Positions 7,275 to 15,919 of a stretch of 64,000 nt of DNA are shown piece by piece. Position 1 is the first letter of the stretch; each line of letters begins with the position of its first letter. A program made the translations under genes and the position numbers. The stretch is from CAXXOK01 sp963678055 (GTDB lineage Bacteria; Bacillota; Clostridia; Christensenellales; Aristaeellaceae), in assembly GCA_963678055.1 (NCBI GenBank), contig OY782679.1:310001-374000 (forward strand). The letters run 5' to 3'. The notes below the pieces were generated by a model. That model was not told where the DNA came from and did no database searches. It worked only from the letters and a program-made list of their open reading frames with translations.

Positions 7275-8070
7275 TTGTAACGTTGCCCGCGATCTGATGC
7301 CGCTTATGCTGGACGACGCGGCTAGCGAGGAAAGTAAAACCTTGCTTAACCAGCATCTGGAGGAGTGCGCCGACTGCCAGGCTTACTATGATGGCATGAA
7401 GGCCGCGCTGCCGATAGCCCGCCAAGCCAGCCTGCTGGAGAAACAGTCCTTTGACAATGCGGCCCGCAAGCTACGCAGAAAGCGGCGCATACGGCTGTGG
7501 CGGCGCGTTGCGATTGGCGTTTTGGCCGGTATGGTGCTGATGTTCGCCGGTCTGAAAACTTGGTCGGAACTCACTGTGACGATGGAAACCCCCGTTGACT
7601 TTAGGCAGTATAACGTGTTTTTATCTCAACTGGACGATGGCAGAGTATCGGTGAATGTGGATTATAAAAGCGACCTGCATATGCGGCTTAGGATGGAAGC
7701 TGAAGAGGAAGATGGCAAGAATATTTTCTATGTGTACAACGTATCGGCGCGAATCCCGGAATATTTGTCCGGACCGCAGAGAGGCTATTCCTGTACCCGG
7801 CTGTCTGCCGAGGAAATGGAAAATTTGTATGAGATCCGCAGCGGTGTACCGGAAAAATATAGTGTTGTCTGGCGGACGGGGGATGTTGTTCCCGCTGCGT
7901 CTGCGGAGATGAATCGCTATTTTGAGATCGAGCAGGAAATGGATTGGATTCGTTCTCTTGAAAGCAATGACAGGGGCATGCGAAACTTTACGTTTGAGGA
8001 GAATCAACGGATGGAAGAATTGCAGGAGCAGCGTATAGAAGTTTATCAAACCGTGCCGGAGTGGCAATAG
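7264..8070 (+). CDS. Zinc-finger (zf-HC2) transmembrane anti-sigma factor, copy 2
   Basis: A 268-residue paralogue of the 5779-6588 product. It keeps H31-x3-C35-x2-C38 and the single membrane helix (about residues 78-100), but its outer domain is strongly diverged, sharing only islands such as 'QYNVFLSQLDDG', 'IPEYL' and the C-terminal 'VPEWQ'. The frame is open from 7171, but ATG 7264 overlapping the sigma stop is the clear start by comparison with copy 1. The likely meaning is a second sensor feeding the same sigma activity. Transcription ends at the hairpin at 8082-8116. Confidence 0.9.
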   Translation: MKHDCNVARDLMPLMLDDAASEESKTLLNQHLEECADCQAYYDGMKAALPIARQASLLEKQSFDNAARKLRRKRRIRLWRRVAIGVLAGMVLMFAGLKTWSELTVTMETPVDFRQYNVFLSQLDDGRVSVNVDYKSDLHMRLRMEAEEEDGKNIFYVYNVSARIPEYLSGPQRGYSCTRLSAEEMENLYEIRSGVPEKYSVVWRTGDVVPAASAEMNRYFEIEQEMDWIRSLESNDRGMRNFTFEENQRMEELQEQRIEVYQTVPEWQ

Positions 8071-8081
8071 AGGCAAGCGAC

Positions 8082-8116
8082 AAAAAAGCAGGCGGGAACA
8101 CCCGCCTGTTTTTTTG
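8082..8116 (+). terminator. Rho-independent terminator of the sigma/anti-sigma array
   Basis: Stem CAGGCGGG (8089-8096) / CCCGCCTG (8101-8108), loop AACA, then a long T run. An A run precedes it, so it can also serve the minus-strand gene ending at 8123. Confidence 0.92.
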
Positions 8117-8122
8117 ATCGGG

Positions 8123-8848
8123 TTACAGCGTTACGGTCTCCCCGCCCGGGGTGAGCATATCCACTGCGATATAGATGTCCATACATTCCACACCGTTTTT
8201 GGTGTGTACATGTTCAAAGCAGTCAAGCTGGCCTTCCTTGGTTGCGTGGCCAATGGCATGGCTTTCGATGTGCTTTTGAATGGCCTTGTACGCGCTTGGA
8301 ATCAGGGCAAACGGCGCGCGGAACGGATTGCGCACGGTGATGCGCGCATACTTGGTGGTCTCCTGCCATATCTCCCGCACGCCTGTGCATTTTGCGGTGA
8401 AGTGATCCGGCAGGATAACAGCGGACATATAACCGCGCAGGCCGTAGACGGTTTTTTGCTCTATGGTCAGCATGGGGAAATCACAGCCGATCATAGGGGC
8501 ATCCTCCAGCCCGTTTTGCTTGGCCCAGGTCTGCATATGGGCCATGCTGTCGTCCTCCGGCTCACCGGAGAGTACCACGTACTGCGCCATGCGGAAACGA
8601 TCGAGTTTCACGATTTCCACGGGCGAGAACGCTTCGTTGATGAGGTTCAAATCCTTGATAACGAGCTGGTCGAGCGTGCAATGGAAATATTCGGACAGGG
8701 CAACCAGCTTGTCCACCTCCGGGAAAGCCGCGCCCGACTCCCACTTGGAGATGGTCTGGCGGGACACGCCCAGCGTGTCGGCCAGCGTTTCCTGGGACAG
8801 GTTTCCGTTGGTTTTGCGAAGTATTTGCAAGTTGTTTGGAAAATTCAT
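8123..8848 (-). CDS. XRE-family regulator with a C-terminal effector-binding-like domain
   Basis: A 241-residue protein. Residues 1-65 form a Cro/C1 helix-turn-helix ('NLQILRKTNGNLSQETLADTLGVSRQTISKWESG'). The rest resembles a GyrI/AraC-type effector-binding domain ('VEIVKLDRFRMAQY', 'GLRGYMSAVILPD', 'ECMDIYIAVDM'), which usually binds a small ligand. Start ATG 8848 follows CGGAGGAA; the open frame runs further upstream without support. No adjacent target gene is obvious, so the regulon and ligand are unknown. It is probably cytoplasmic. Confidence 0.8.
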   Translation of the reverse strand: MNFPNNLQILRKTNGNLSQETLADTLGVSRQTISKWESGAAFPEVDKLVALSEYFHCTLDQLVIKDLNLINEAFSPVEIVKLDRFRMAQYVVLSGEPEDDSMAHMQTWAKQNGLEDAPMIGCDFPMLTIEQKTVYGLRGYMSAVILPDHFTAKCTGVREIWQETTKYARITVRNPFRAPFALIPSAYKAIQKHIESHAIGHATKEGQLDCFEHVHTKNGVECMDIYIAVDMLTPGGETVTL

Positions 8849-9015
8849 AAGGGGTTCCTCCGTTCTGTTGTCAGAGGCCTCTGCGTGCATCAATGCAAGA
8901 GGAAGTATAGCGCATCAGGCGGGAAATGCCACCAACCTAAGTTCGCCGCGCAGGCAAAAAGCGCAACCAGCGGGTGCGGCTGCCTGCCGGTGAATGCGTC
9001 AAGGCCCTGCGCCCA

Positions 9016-10875
9016 TCAGAGCGGTTTCGGTTTTGAAAAATAATACCCCTGAATAATAAAATGTCCGATCTGTTTTAGAATATCATACTGGGCCTGCGTT
9101 TCCACGCCCTCAGCCACCACAGTGAAGCCGTATACATCCTTCAGTTCGGCAATAATCTCGATGAGCTTGGCGATTTTTTCATCGGTCACGACCTGATCAA
9201 TAAACGATTTGTCAATTTTAAGCTCATCAAACAGCAGCCGGGATAAATACGCCAGCGACGAGTATCCCGACCCGAAATCGTCCAGGGAGATGCGGTAGCC
9301 AAGCTGCTTAATATCCTTGATTATGGTTAGCGTATACTCGATATTATCAATCAAGGTTTCTTCGGTAATTTCAAATATGATGGACTCCGGCTTGATGCGC
9401 TCCAAAATGCTCTTATCAGATATCAGGCTGATGAAATCCGGGCTGAGCAAATGCTGCGGGGATACGTTGATGGAAACCATGATATCGTCTGAGTATTTGG
9501 CGCATAGTTTTGGATAGTCGTTGAGTACCATGCGGATGATTTGGTTGCCGAACACGGAATACAGCGTGGATCGGTCGACCACCGGAATAAACACCGATGG
9601 CGGCACCATGCCCAGCGTTTCGTGGTTCCAGCGGGCCAGTGCTTCAACGCCTACGACCTGCTCGGTTTGATTGTCTACCTTCTCCTGGTAATACACGGTG
9701 AACTCGTTGCTCGTAATCGCCTCGTCCACAGTCTGGCGGAAGTTGTATTCGCCGCGGATGCGGGCTTCCATGTCCTCGTTGTACTTCACCGGCAGGGAAG
9801 CGTGGTTGACCTTGGCCTCCTGCAATGCGATTTTTGCTTTTTGGTAGGAATCCAGCAGGTTGCCGGGCGGCTCCTCGCACAGGAAATAACCCAGATGGAA
9901 GTGGATGCCGCGCTTCCATTTAACCAGCCTTTGGTGATTTTGCAACGCCTGAATGGACGTTTCCATAAAGGGGAAGAAATCAGCCTGCCTGCTTTTTTTC
10001 CAAATAAAAGCAAACTCGTTCACATCGGTGCGGGCAAAGGCCAGGAAGTTGTCTTTTCTGTCCTCTAGCAGTTCGCTGATCGCAATGATAATTTCATTGG
10101 TCACCTCTTCGCCGTAGATGGAATCAATCAGCGTATAGCCGTCGATACTAAACAGCACAAGCATCCCGGCATCATCGTGCAGGGCATCATTTTCAGACAG
10201 CAACTTGTTTTTATTGGGAAGTCCGGTCAGTGTATCGTAAAATGCCAGATGGTTGATTACGGTCAGCTTTTCCTCGGTTTCACGCAGGCTTGCGCCAAAA
10301 TTCCGTTTTAGCACGGTAATAATCACGATGATGACCAGCAGGCAGATGTAAAACACAAGCAGTAGATTAATCCAGCTGTGTACCAGATTGGGGTTGAACT
10401 TGGGGTCTGATAAATCGTAGCCGAACACGTTAAGGTGTATCAGCAGGATGCTAAAGCCCAAGGTGGCCGCCAGAAACAACCCATAGAGAATAGAGACCCG
10501 CTTGGATGAAAAACCGGTTACGAGCATAGCCCCGGCCAATAGCGTAAGCATGCCTGCGCCGGCAAAGCCGGATACTAAAATGGAGGTAAACCCGGCGATG
10601 AAGGTAAGCAAGGCAATAATAATAATTTTAAACCAGTTGCTGATGTTCTTTTTTAGCAGGGTTAATGCAAAAAGTGACACGGCGATGGACGCGTCAATGA
10701 TTAAAATGAGTACATTATGTCGCAAATAATCGTTGATAGCCAACAGCACTACCAACGGAATTGTCACCGGAATAATAATATTGAGGATGTGTTCAATTTT
10801 GGTCAGGATTAGCTGATTAAAATCCTTTTCGGTAAAATGCCCGGTAACCGGCGACGTGCTGTTATGCGTTTTCAT
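9016..10875 (-). CDS. Membrane GGDEF-EAL protein, probable c-di-GMP phosphodiesterase
   Basis: A 619-residue protein: about six membrane helices (residues 33-195), a GGDEF domain (about 210-370) and an EAL domain (about 385-619). The GGDEF signature is degenerate ('TDVNEF' in place of GGDEF), so cyclase activity is unlikely. The EAL domain is complete: E411-A-L ('VEALARW'), 'SINVSPQ', 'FEITEE', 'DDFGSGYSS', 'LKIDKSFI', 'VAEGVET' and 'QGYYFSKP', giving the metal ligands and the catalytic lysine/glutamate. It should hydrolyse c-di-GMP to pGpG at the membrane. It is transcribed alone, and its base composition is more AT-rich than its neighbours. Confidence 0.88.
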   Translation of the reverse strand: MKTHNSTSPVTGHFTEKDFNQLILTKIEHILNIIIPVTIPLVVLLAINDYLRHNVLILIIDASIAVSLFALTLLKKNISNWFKIIIIALLTFIAGFTSILVSGFAGAGMLTLLAGAMLVTGFSSKRVSILYGLFLAATLGFSILLIHLNVFGYDLSDPKFNPNLVHSWINLLLVFYICLLVIIVIITVLKRNFGASLRETEEKLTVINHLAFYDTLTGLPNKNKLLSENDALHDDAGMLVLFSIDGYTLIDSIYGEEVTNEIIIAISELLEDRKDNFLAFARTDVNEFAFIWKKSRQADFFPFMETSIQALQNHQRLVKWKRGIHFHLGYFLCEEPPGNLLDSYQKAKIALQEAKVNHASLPVKYNEDMEARIRGEYNFRQTVDEAITSNEFTVYYQEKVDNQTEQVVGVEALARWNHETLGMVPPSVFIPVVDRSTLYSVFGNQIIRMVLNDYPKLCAKYSDDIMVSINVSPQHLLSPDFISLISDKSILERIKPESIIFEITEETLIDNIEYTLTIIKDIKQLGYRISLDDFGSGYSSLAYLSRLLFDELKIDKSFIDQVVTDEKIAKLIEIIAELKDVYGFTVVAEGVETQAQYDILKQIGHFIIQGYYFSKPKPL

Positions 10876-10975
10876 AGCCTGTCAACTCCTTGAGCTTCCG
10901 GCAGATGCTGCTCTGAGAATATGGTAGCATGAAATGGAAAGCTTGTAAATTTAAAAATAAGCGTGGGGAGGAACG

Positions 10976-11191
10976 TTACGTTTCGCCGTGATCGCCGCGC
11001 GCATACGCGCAGCCGAGGATATCGGTAAGGGCGGCTGTGACCGGGGCTTTTTTACCGGAAATCTGCAGGGTAGCGCTGTGGTCATCCAGCGCCAGCACGA
11101 CGGCGTTTTTCTGCACGATCACACCGTCCAGCAGCAGCATAACGCTGATTCTGCGCTGATTTTGCAGGGAATACCGTAAAAAGCGGTTCAT
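10976..11191 (-). CDS. Small conserved-looking protein of unknown function (71 aa)
   Basis: Translationally coupled to the gene upstream: its ATG overlaps the TGA of the 685-residue membrane protein by 4 bases. The sequence is compact and strand-rich ('RRISVMLLLDGVIVQKNAVVLALDDHSATLQISGKK'), suggesting a small beta-barrel, with a basic N terminus ('MNRFLRYSLQNQRR'). No membrane segment or catalytic motif is seen. The tight coupling is the main reason to accept it as real. Function unknown. Confidence 0.6.
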   Translation of the reverse strand: MNRFLRYSLQNQRRISVMLLLDGVIVQKNAVVLALDDHSATLQISGKKAPVTAALTDILGCAYARGDHGET

Positions 11192-13245
11192 GGCGTGACC
11201 GCTCCGGCATCCCAGATGACGGTATTGCCGCTTTCGCTTTCGTACATGCGGGGGAAGAGTGCATCCAGGGCAGCTTCATCAACGGCGTTGGAGCTACGCT
11301 CCCAGTTGCTGATGTACACATAGGATATATCGTAGTCTTCCAGCAGGGCAAGGTTGTCCGCCGGGTTTTCGTAAAACAGGGAGATGGCGCGCTTGCGGTC
11401 GGCGGTGGAATAGCCGTGGAAATACAGGTACAAATCGGTGCCGCACACAATGCTGCGCCCGGCCAGCGATGCGGCGGGGTTCAGGTGCTGGGTGCCGGTG
11501 ATAAACACGCTGTGCTCGGGGGTGTTGTTGTGGATGAACGCGGCTGCCTCGACATCCTCCCTGGTGTAGGCCTGATAATCGCCGACCAGCTCACGTGCTA
11601 TGGTCAGCCCCGCCGAGAGAAAACATGCGATCAGCACCAGCACGGCCAGTATGCGCCGCCCGCCCAGCCCCCGCAGTTTTTCGTAGAGGGTCATCAGGTA
11701 GTCGGCGGCCATCGGCAGACACAGCAGGAACCATACATAGATCAGTTTGTTGTTATCATACTCATTGGGCTGGAACAGGATGAACTCTGCAATCAGCAAG
11801 ATGAAAAACGCGCCCGCCGCAATGAAACGGTACTGGCGTACGGCTGCATTGTGCTGCTTGGTCTGATTGCGTTTTACACCGGAGAAAACGACAGCGCTGT
11901 TTCCGTCTTGGGTTGGCTGGCGCACGGCTTCGCTGCGGTGTTTCCGCTGAAATAGGGCAAGGATAATCAGCAGGTAAGGGATGCCGATGTTCTTAAGGTA
12001 GAACCAAAGGTAGGGCTCTACCAGGCCGTTTCCGCCCCGGTTGTTGCACCAGTTGAACTGAAAGCGCAGAAAGTGGTCCGAGCCGGTCGCCTGCGCAAAC
12101 GCCAGCGGTATAAGCTGTGGCAGCGCAAGCAGGACAGCAATGCCGCCAAACAGCAGAAACGGCCTGAATGCCTGCACTTTATCGCCCTTGCGCGCTTCCA
12201 GCAGCGCATAGCCGCTAAAGCCGATGCTGGCAAGCCCCAGCGCCAGAAAGCTGTGGGTGTGGACAAGCGGCAGGCCGCCGGCCATGATGCCCGCCAGTGC
12301 CAGTTCGCGCAGCGGCATGCGGCGCTTTTGAGAAAGCGGCGGCACAAGCAGTAAAAATACGGGCGTCAGCATCGCCCAGCCGGCAGCAAAGCTGCGCTGG
12401 GGAATCAGCATATCGCAGATGATATTGACCCAGCGCAGGTTATAGGGATCGGGCTGGTTGGTGGGGGTTTTGTAAAAGCCGGTCATTGTTTCGCGCAGGT
12501 TATCCCACACAGTGGTGGTGACCCCGTTTTCTACTGTGCCGGAAAGCGTATAGAAAAACCCAAGACCGCCGTTTAAAAACAGCAGCAGCACCGCAAGCGT
12601 TGCCGCGCCGCGCTTTTTACACAGAGCAGAGGCCAGCAGCACATACCCGGAGAACGCAAGCGCGGAAAACAGTGTTCCGGTCAAGGTCATGGCCATCGGC
12701 AGGGAAACGCCCAGCATATACAGGCTGGTCGCAGCGGTATCCGATAGGTAGGGGTAGGCAAGCGTCGTGCCGACGAGCAGGTTGTTTTGTAGCGGGAAGC
12801 TGGCGTTCACCGCTGATGTGGTGATCGCTAGGTGCAGCGATAAATCACCATAGGTGGACTGGCCGACATGATAACTGCCGTCCGCTGCCGGGCGGATGGA
12901 ATGCGTGTATGCCAGATAGCCCGTCAGCAGTGTCAGTGGCAGGGCGATGTAGAGCAGCAGCCGGATGTTGGTTTGATCCTGCTCGCTGAGCGCAAGCGGT
13001 TTTGCCGGGTCCCGCATGAAATACGCAAACGTGACCAGCAACACGAGCGTAACCGCCGCCAGACCATGCCCAAGCAGGGAAAAGCCTACCGCGTACGCCC
13101 ACAGCGCAGGCAGCCACATGTAGAGCAGCACGCCCAGCGCCGCGCCCAAATACCAGCGCACTATAGGCTGCCGCTGCGGCAGCAAAAACCGCGTGATGGC
13201 CACGCCCCCGGCTAGGAAGAACACAAGGTAGACAATGCCGCTCAA
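11188..13245 (-). CDS. Large polytopic membrane protein, glycosyltransferase-like (GT-C type) architecture
   Basis: A 685-residue protein with about 12 or more hydrophobic helices over residues 1-560 and a soluble C-terminal domain of about 115 residues. The long first outer loop ('YHVGQSTYGDLSLHLAITTS') with acidic residues, and the C-terminal part with repeated 'YVYISNWERS'-like strands, recall membrane glycosyltransferases using lipid-phosphate sugars. No diagnostic motif was confirmed, so this is inference from layout. It is followed, with a 4-base overlap, by a 71-residue protein. Surface polymer or protein glycosylation is plausible. Confidence 0.65.
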   Translation of the reverse strand: MSGIVYLVFFLAGGVAITRFLLPQRQPIVRWYLGAALGVLLYMWLPALWAYAVGFSLLGHGLAAVTLVLLVTFAYFMRDPAKPLALSEQDQTNIRLLLYIALPLTLLTGYLAYTHSIRPAADGSYHVGQSTYGDLSLHLAITTSAVNASFPLQNNLLVGTTLAYPYLSDTAATSLYMLGVSLPMAMTLTGTLFSALAFSGYVLLASALCKKRGAATLAVLLLFLNGGLGFFYTLSGTVENGVTTTVWDNLRETMTGFYKTPTNQPDPYNLRWVNIICDMLIPQRSFAAGWAMLTPVFLLLVPPLSQKRRMPLRELALAGIMAGGLPLVHTHSFLALGLASIGFSGYALLEARKGDKVQAFRPFLLFGGIAVLLALPQLIPLAFAQATGSDHFLRFQFNWCNNRGGNGLVEPYLWFYLKNIGIPYLLIILALFQRKHRSEAVRQPTQDGNSAVVFSGVKRNQTKQHNAAVRQYRFIAAGAFFILLIAEFILFQPNEYDNNKLIYVWFLLCLPMAADYLMTLYEKLRGLGGRRILAVLVLIACFLSAGLTIARELVGDYQAYTREDVEAAAFIHNNTPEHSVFITGTQHLNPAASLAGRSIVCGTDLYLYFHGYSTADRKRAISLFYENPADNLALLEDYDISYVYISNWERSSNAVDEAALDALFPRMYESESGNTVIWDAGAVTP

Positions 13246-13285
13246 ACCCGAAGCCTCCTATACACTGTAGCAATTCAACTTTGAT

Positions 13286-14545
13286 TTATACCGATAGCAT
13301 CTGCCGGAAAAACTGTACGGCCACCTGCAAAGCGGCATCGTCGGCCACACACTCGCCGCGCAATGCTTGCTGGGCGGTGAGCAGGAAGGGTGAAAAGCGG
13401 TACACATTGCCTTGCAGCGGCGCGTAGAAGCGCCCGTCAGTTACATGGGGCGACAGGCACGGCGCGATGACCACACGGTCGAATAGAATTTCGATGGCGG
13501 TCTCCAGCGCATCCCAGGCGGGGTGTTCCACACTGCTTTGGGGCGAGTGCTCGTTTTCAATGGTCACGGCCAGCTTGCCGCCGTTGCGATTGGTGTTTTT
13601 GGACAGCCGCGTGGTCCACCAGGCCAGTTTACGCTTGCCCGGTACCGTGGTCAGCGAAAATGTAAGCGAAGCCGAAGTCGGCGGCCGGCTGGCCTCCCCC
13701 TTGGTGTGGATGCCCGTGATGGTGAGTTGGTTTTTAAAAAACTGCGCCATAATCGCCCGGCCGCGCCAGCGTACCCGCAGCAAGGGGAAGAACAGGCGGG
13801 GGTATTGCAGGAAAAAGCGATAGCGCGCCGTCGCGGTTTGGGACAGGGTTTTCAGCATGATCTCGCTGGCCGGGCACAGCTCGTCGCGGCTGTCGTGGCG
13901 GGATAGCCAGGTGCTGGATTTAAACAGCGTGTTGAGTGCCGAACCCATGGCGTCCTCCGGGGTTTCGGTCGCGTCGATATGCCCTTGCAGCTGGCCTTTT
14001 TCGGTAATGCCGATCAGCGCCAGCGGCGCACCGGCGGGCAGAAAGCGGCGGAAGGCCGCATGGGTTACATAGCCGCCGTGGTCCAGCACAAAGCAGGGCG
14101 AAATTTTACGCCGGGTCAGGTAGTCAGCGATGGATTTTGCGCCGTCTCCGCCGGAGAGTCCGTCCATCGACAGCGCGACAATCAGGTCGCCGCCGGGGCG
14201 GTAGCCTTCGGATAGTAGCGCATCCAGCGCTTCCAGCAGCGCTACTAAATGCGCACGCTGTAAGGGCACGGGCTGCCCGGCCGTCTCCGCAGACTTGCAG
14301 GAGAGGCTGTCCAGGTGCGATACAAAGATGAGCGGGTCGCTGGTGCTGGCCCCGGTCATCTCCAGGGTGAAGGCACCATGGTCAAAATCGCGCACTTCCA
14401 TGCGCTCAAACAGGCGTGGATAGCGAGACACCAAAAGGGCGCGCACCTTTTCCGCGCCTTTTTTGGAATAGGCAGTGTAAAAGCTTAGCGCGCGCAGCAT
14501 GTCCTGTGCGCGGCGGCTGTTAAGTGGGACTAGAAATTCGTTCAA
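13286..14545 (-). CDS. M20-like peptidase homologue with degraded metal site
   Basis: A 419-residue protein related to M20/M28-type zinc peptidases: 'IFVSHLDSL' supplies H77-x-D79, and 'SPHVTDGRFYAPL' near the C terminus matches the late metal-binding histidine region. However, the central 'DEE' is replaced by D128-G-L130 before 'SGGDGAKSIADYL', and the usual bridging Asp in 'DDK' is absent ('PLQRAHLVALLEAL'). Hydrolytic activity is therefore doubtful. The frame is open back to 15202, but that part is antisense to ispG. TTG 14545, preceded by GGGAGGA at 5 bases, is the supported start. Confidence 0.7.
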   Translation of the reverse strand: MNEFLVPLNSRRAQDMLRALSFYTAYSKKGAEKVRALLVSRYPRLFERMEVRDFDHGAFTLEMTGASTSDPLIFVSHLDSLSCKSAETAGQPVPLQRAHLVALLEALDALLSEGYRPGGDLIVALSMDGLSGGDGAKSIADYLTRRKISPCFVLDHGGYVTHAAFRRFLPAGAPLALIGITEKGQLQGHIDATETPEDAMGSALNTLFKSSTWLSRHDSRDELCPASEIMLKTLSQTATARYRFFLQYPRLFFPLLRVRWRGRAIMAQFFKNQLTITGIHTKGEASRPPTSASLTFSLTTVPGKRKLAWWTTRLSKNTNRNGGKLAVTIENEHSPQSSVEHPAWDALETAIEILFDRVVIAPCLSPHVTDGRFYAPLQGNVYRFSPFLLTAQQALRGECVADDAALQVAVQFFRQMLSV

Positions 14546-14848
14546 GAGCGTCCTCCCGGCCCGCCTGGCGGGTAAGTAGTACAGGATAGCGGAAAGCCTT
14601 GCTGTGCCTGCTTCGGGCCACAGCAGACGGGGGTTTCCAAGGTCTGTATCGGTATATAGTAGTTCTGTTTTTAAGGGATGAACTCCTGCCGTTTGGGGTC
14701 TGTGTGGTTTCCTTTCCCTGCAAAACATGCTAGAATGAATTGATAAGCTGCGGAAACTTTTATAGGGCGCAACGCCGCAGACCCAATGCCAGTTTACCCA
14801 TGACTGTACAACAGTTTTCATAGGGTTTTCTTTGAAGGAGACGATTTT
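14546..14848. other. Divergent intergenic region between the M20-like gene and ispG
   Basis: About 300 bases without a credible gene. The only clear element is an extended -10 (TGC-TAGAAT, 14728-14736) directed at ispG; no good -35 is seen. Nothing else is recognised. Confidence 0.6.
14728..14736 (+). promoter_or_regulatory. Extended -10 promoter element for ispG-polC
   Basis: TG-C-TAGAAT about 110 bases upstream of ispG. The -35 region is poor, as allowed for extended -10 promoters. Confidence 0.45.
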
Positions 14849-15919
14849 TTGACCCGTTCCATGAAGATCGGCAACGTGCCCATAGGCGGCGGTGCGCCGG
14901 TAACGGTGCAGAGCATGACCAACACCGTCACCCGCGATGCCAACGCCACCCTGAACCAAATTCGCGCCCTGGCAGCGGCCGGAGCGGACATTGTTCGCGT
15001 CAGCGTGTATGACGACGGCTGCCTGACTGCATTTCAAACCATTTGCGAGGCATCTCCCGTGCCCATTGTGGCCGATATCCACTACCGCGCGGACCTGGCT
15101 GTGGGCGCGCTGACGCGCGGCGCGGCGAAGGTACGCATCAATCCGGGGAACATCGGCTCGGAGCGCAAGGTGAAAATTGTTGCTGATTGCGCCAGAGAGC
15201 ACGGAGCGCCCATCCGTATCGGCGTCAATTCCGGGTCGCTTGAAAAGGATATTTTACATCAATACGGCGGCGTGACCGCCGAGGCGTTGGTGGAAAGCGC
15301 ACTCAAGCATGCAAGGCTTTTGGAAAAGGCCGGTTTCGATGATATTATATTGAGCTTGAAAGCGTCGGACGTGCCCATGACCGTGCTGGCAAACCAGCTG
15401 GCATCCAAGGCCTGCGATTACCCCCTGCACCTGGGCGTGACCGAGGCGGGGCTGCCCGGCGACGGGCATGTGAAAAGCGCAATTGGCATCGGCAGCCTGC
15501 TGTTGCAGGGCATTGGCGACACCATACGCGTGTCCCTGACCGGCGATCCCGTGCCCGAAGTTGCGGCGGGCATTACCATCCTAAAGGCGTGCAACCTGCG
15601 CAGTAAGGGCGTAAAAATCGTTTCCTGCCCCACCTGCGGGCGTACGGAGATCAATGTAGAAGAAATTGCCTTGCGTGTCCAGCGGGAGCTGGGCGATATC
15701 CAAACGCCCCTGACCGTCGCGGTGATGGGCTGCGTGGTCAACGGACCGGGTGAGGGCCGTGAGGCCGATATCGGCCTGGCAGGCGGCGGAAATGGCAAGG
15801 GCGTCATCTTCCAGAAAGGCAGGCCGCCTGAACCTGTGGAAGGGGACCTTGCCGAAACCTTGATAGAGCGCGTCAGGAGTTATGAACTTGAACAAAGCCG
15901 AACTAATCAAAACCCTTGA
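14849..15919 (+). CDS. ispG: 4-hydroxy-3-methylbut-2-en-1-yl diphosphate synthase (flavodoxin)
   Basis: The 356-residue IspG (GcpE) performs the seventh step of the MEP isoprenoid pathway, reducing the cyclic diphosphate MEcPP to HMBPP with a [4Fe-4S] cluster. It shows 'VPIGGGAPVTVQSMTNT' at the start, the TIM-barrel strands 'ADIVRVSV' and 'VADIHY', 'LHLGVTEAG', and the cluster motifs 'SCPTCGR' and 'GCVVNGPGE' that provide the cysteines. Start TTG 14849 is preceded by GAAGGAGACGA. The last 38 bases overlap the start of polC, so translation of the two is probably coupled. Confidence 0.95.
   Translation: MTRSMKIGNVPIGGGAPVTVQSMTNTVTRDANATLNQIRALAAAGADIVRVSVYDDGCLTAFQTICEASPVPIVADIHYRADLAVGALTRGAAKVRINPGNIGSERKVKIVADCAREHGAPIRIGVNSGSLEKDILHQYGGVTAEALVESALKHARLLEKAGFDDIILSLKASDVPMTVLANQLASKACDYPLHLGVTEAGLPGDGHVKSAIGIGSLLLQGIGDTIRVSLTGDPVPEVAAGITILKACNLRSKGVKIVSCPTCGRTEINVEEIALRVQRELGDIQTPLTVAVMGCVVNGPGEGREADIGLAGGGNGKGVIFQKGRPPEPVEGDLAETLIERVRSYELEQSRTNQNP

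Larger units (their letters stand above)
6635..7325 (+). repeat. Tandem duplication, copy 2 (near-identical part)
   Basis: Matches 5150-5840 at an offset of 1485 bases and includes the promoter, the ribosome-binding site, the sigma gene and the start of the anti-sigma gene. Confidence 0.9.

Noticed and set aside
14546..15202. Long N-terminal extension of the M20-like frame
   Set aside because: It is antisense to ispG and lacks family similarity; a good ribosome-binding site and TTG start exist at 14545.
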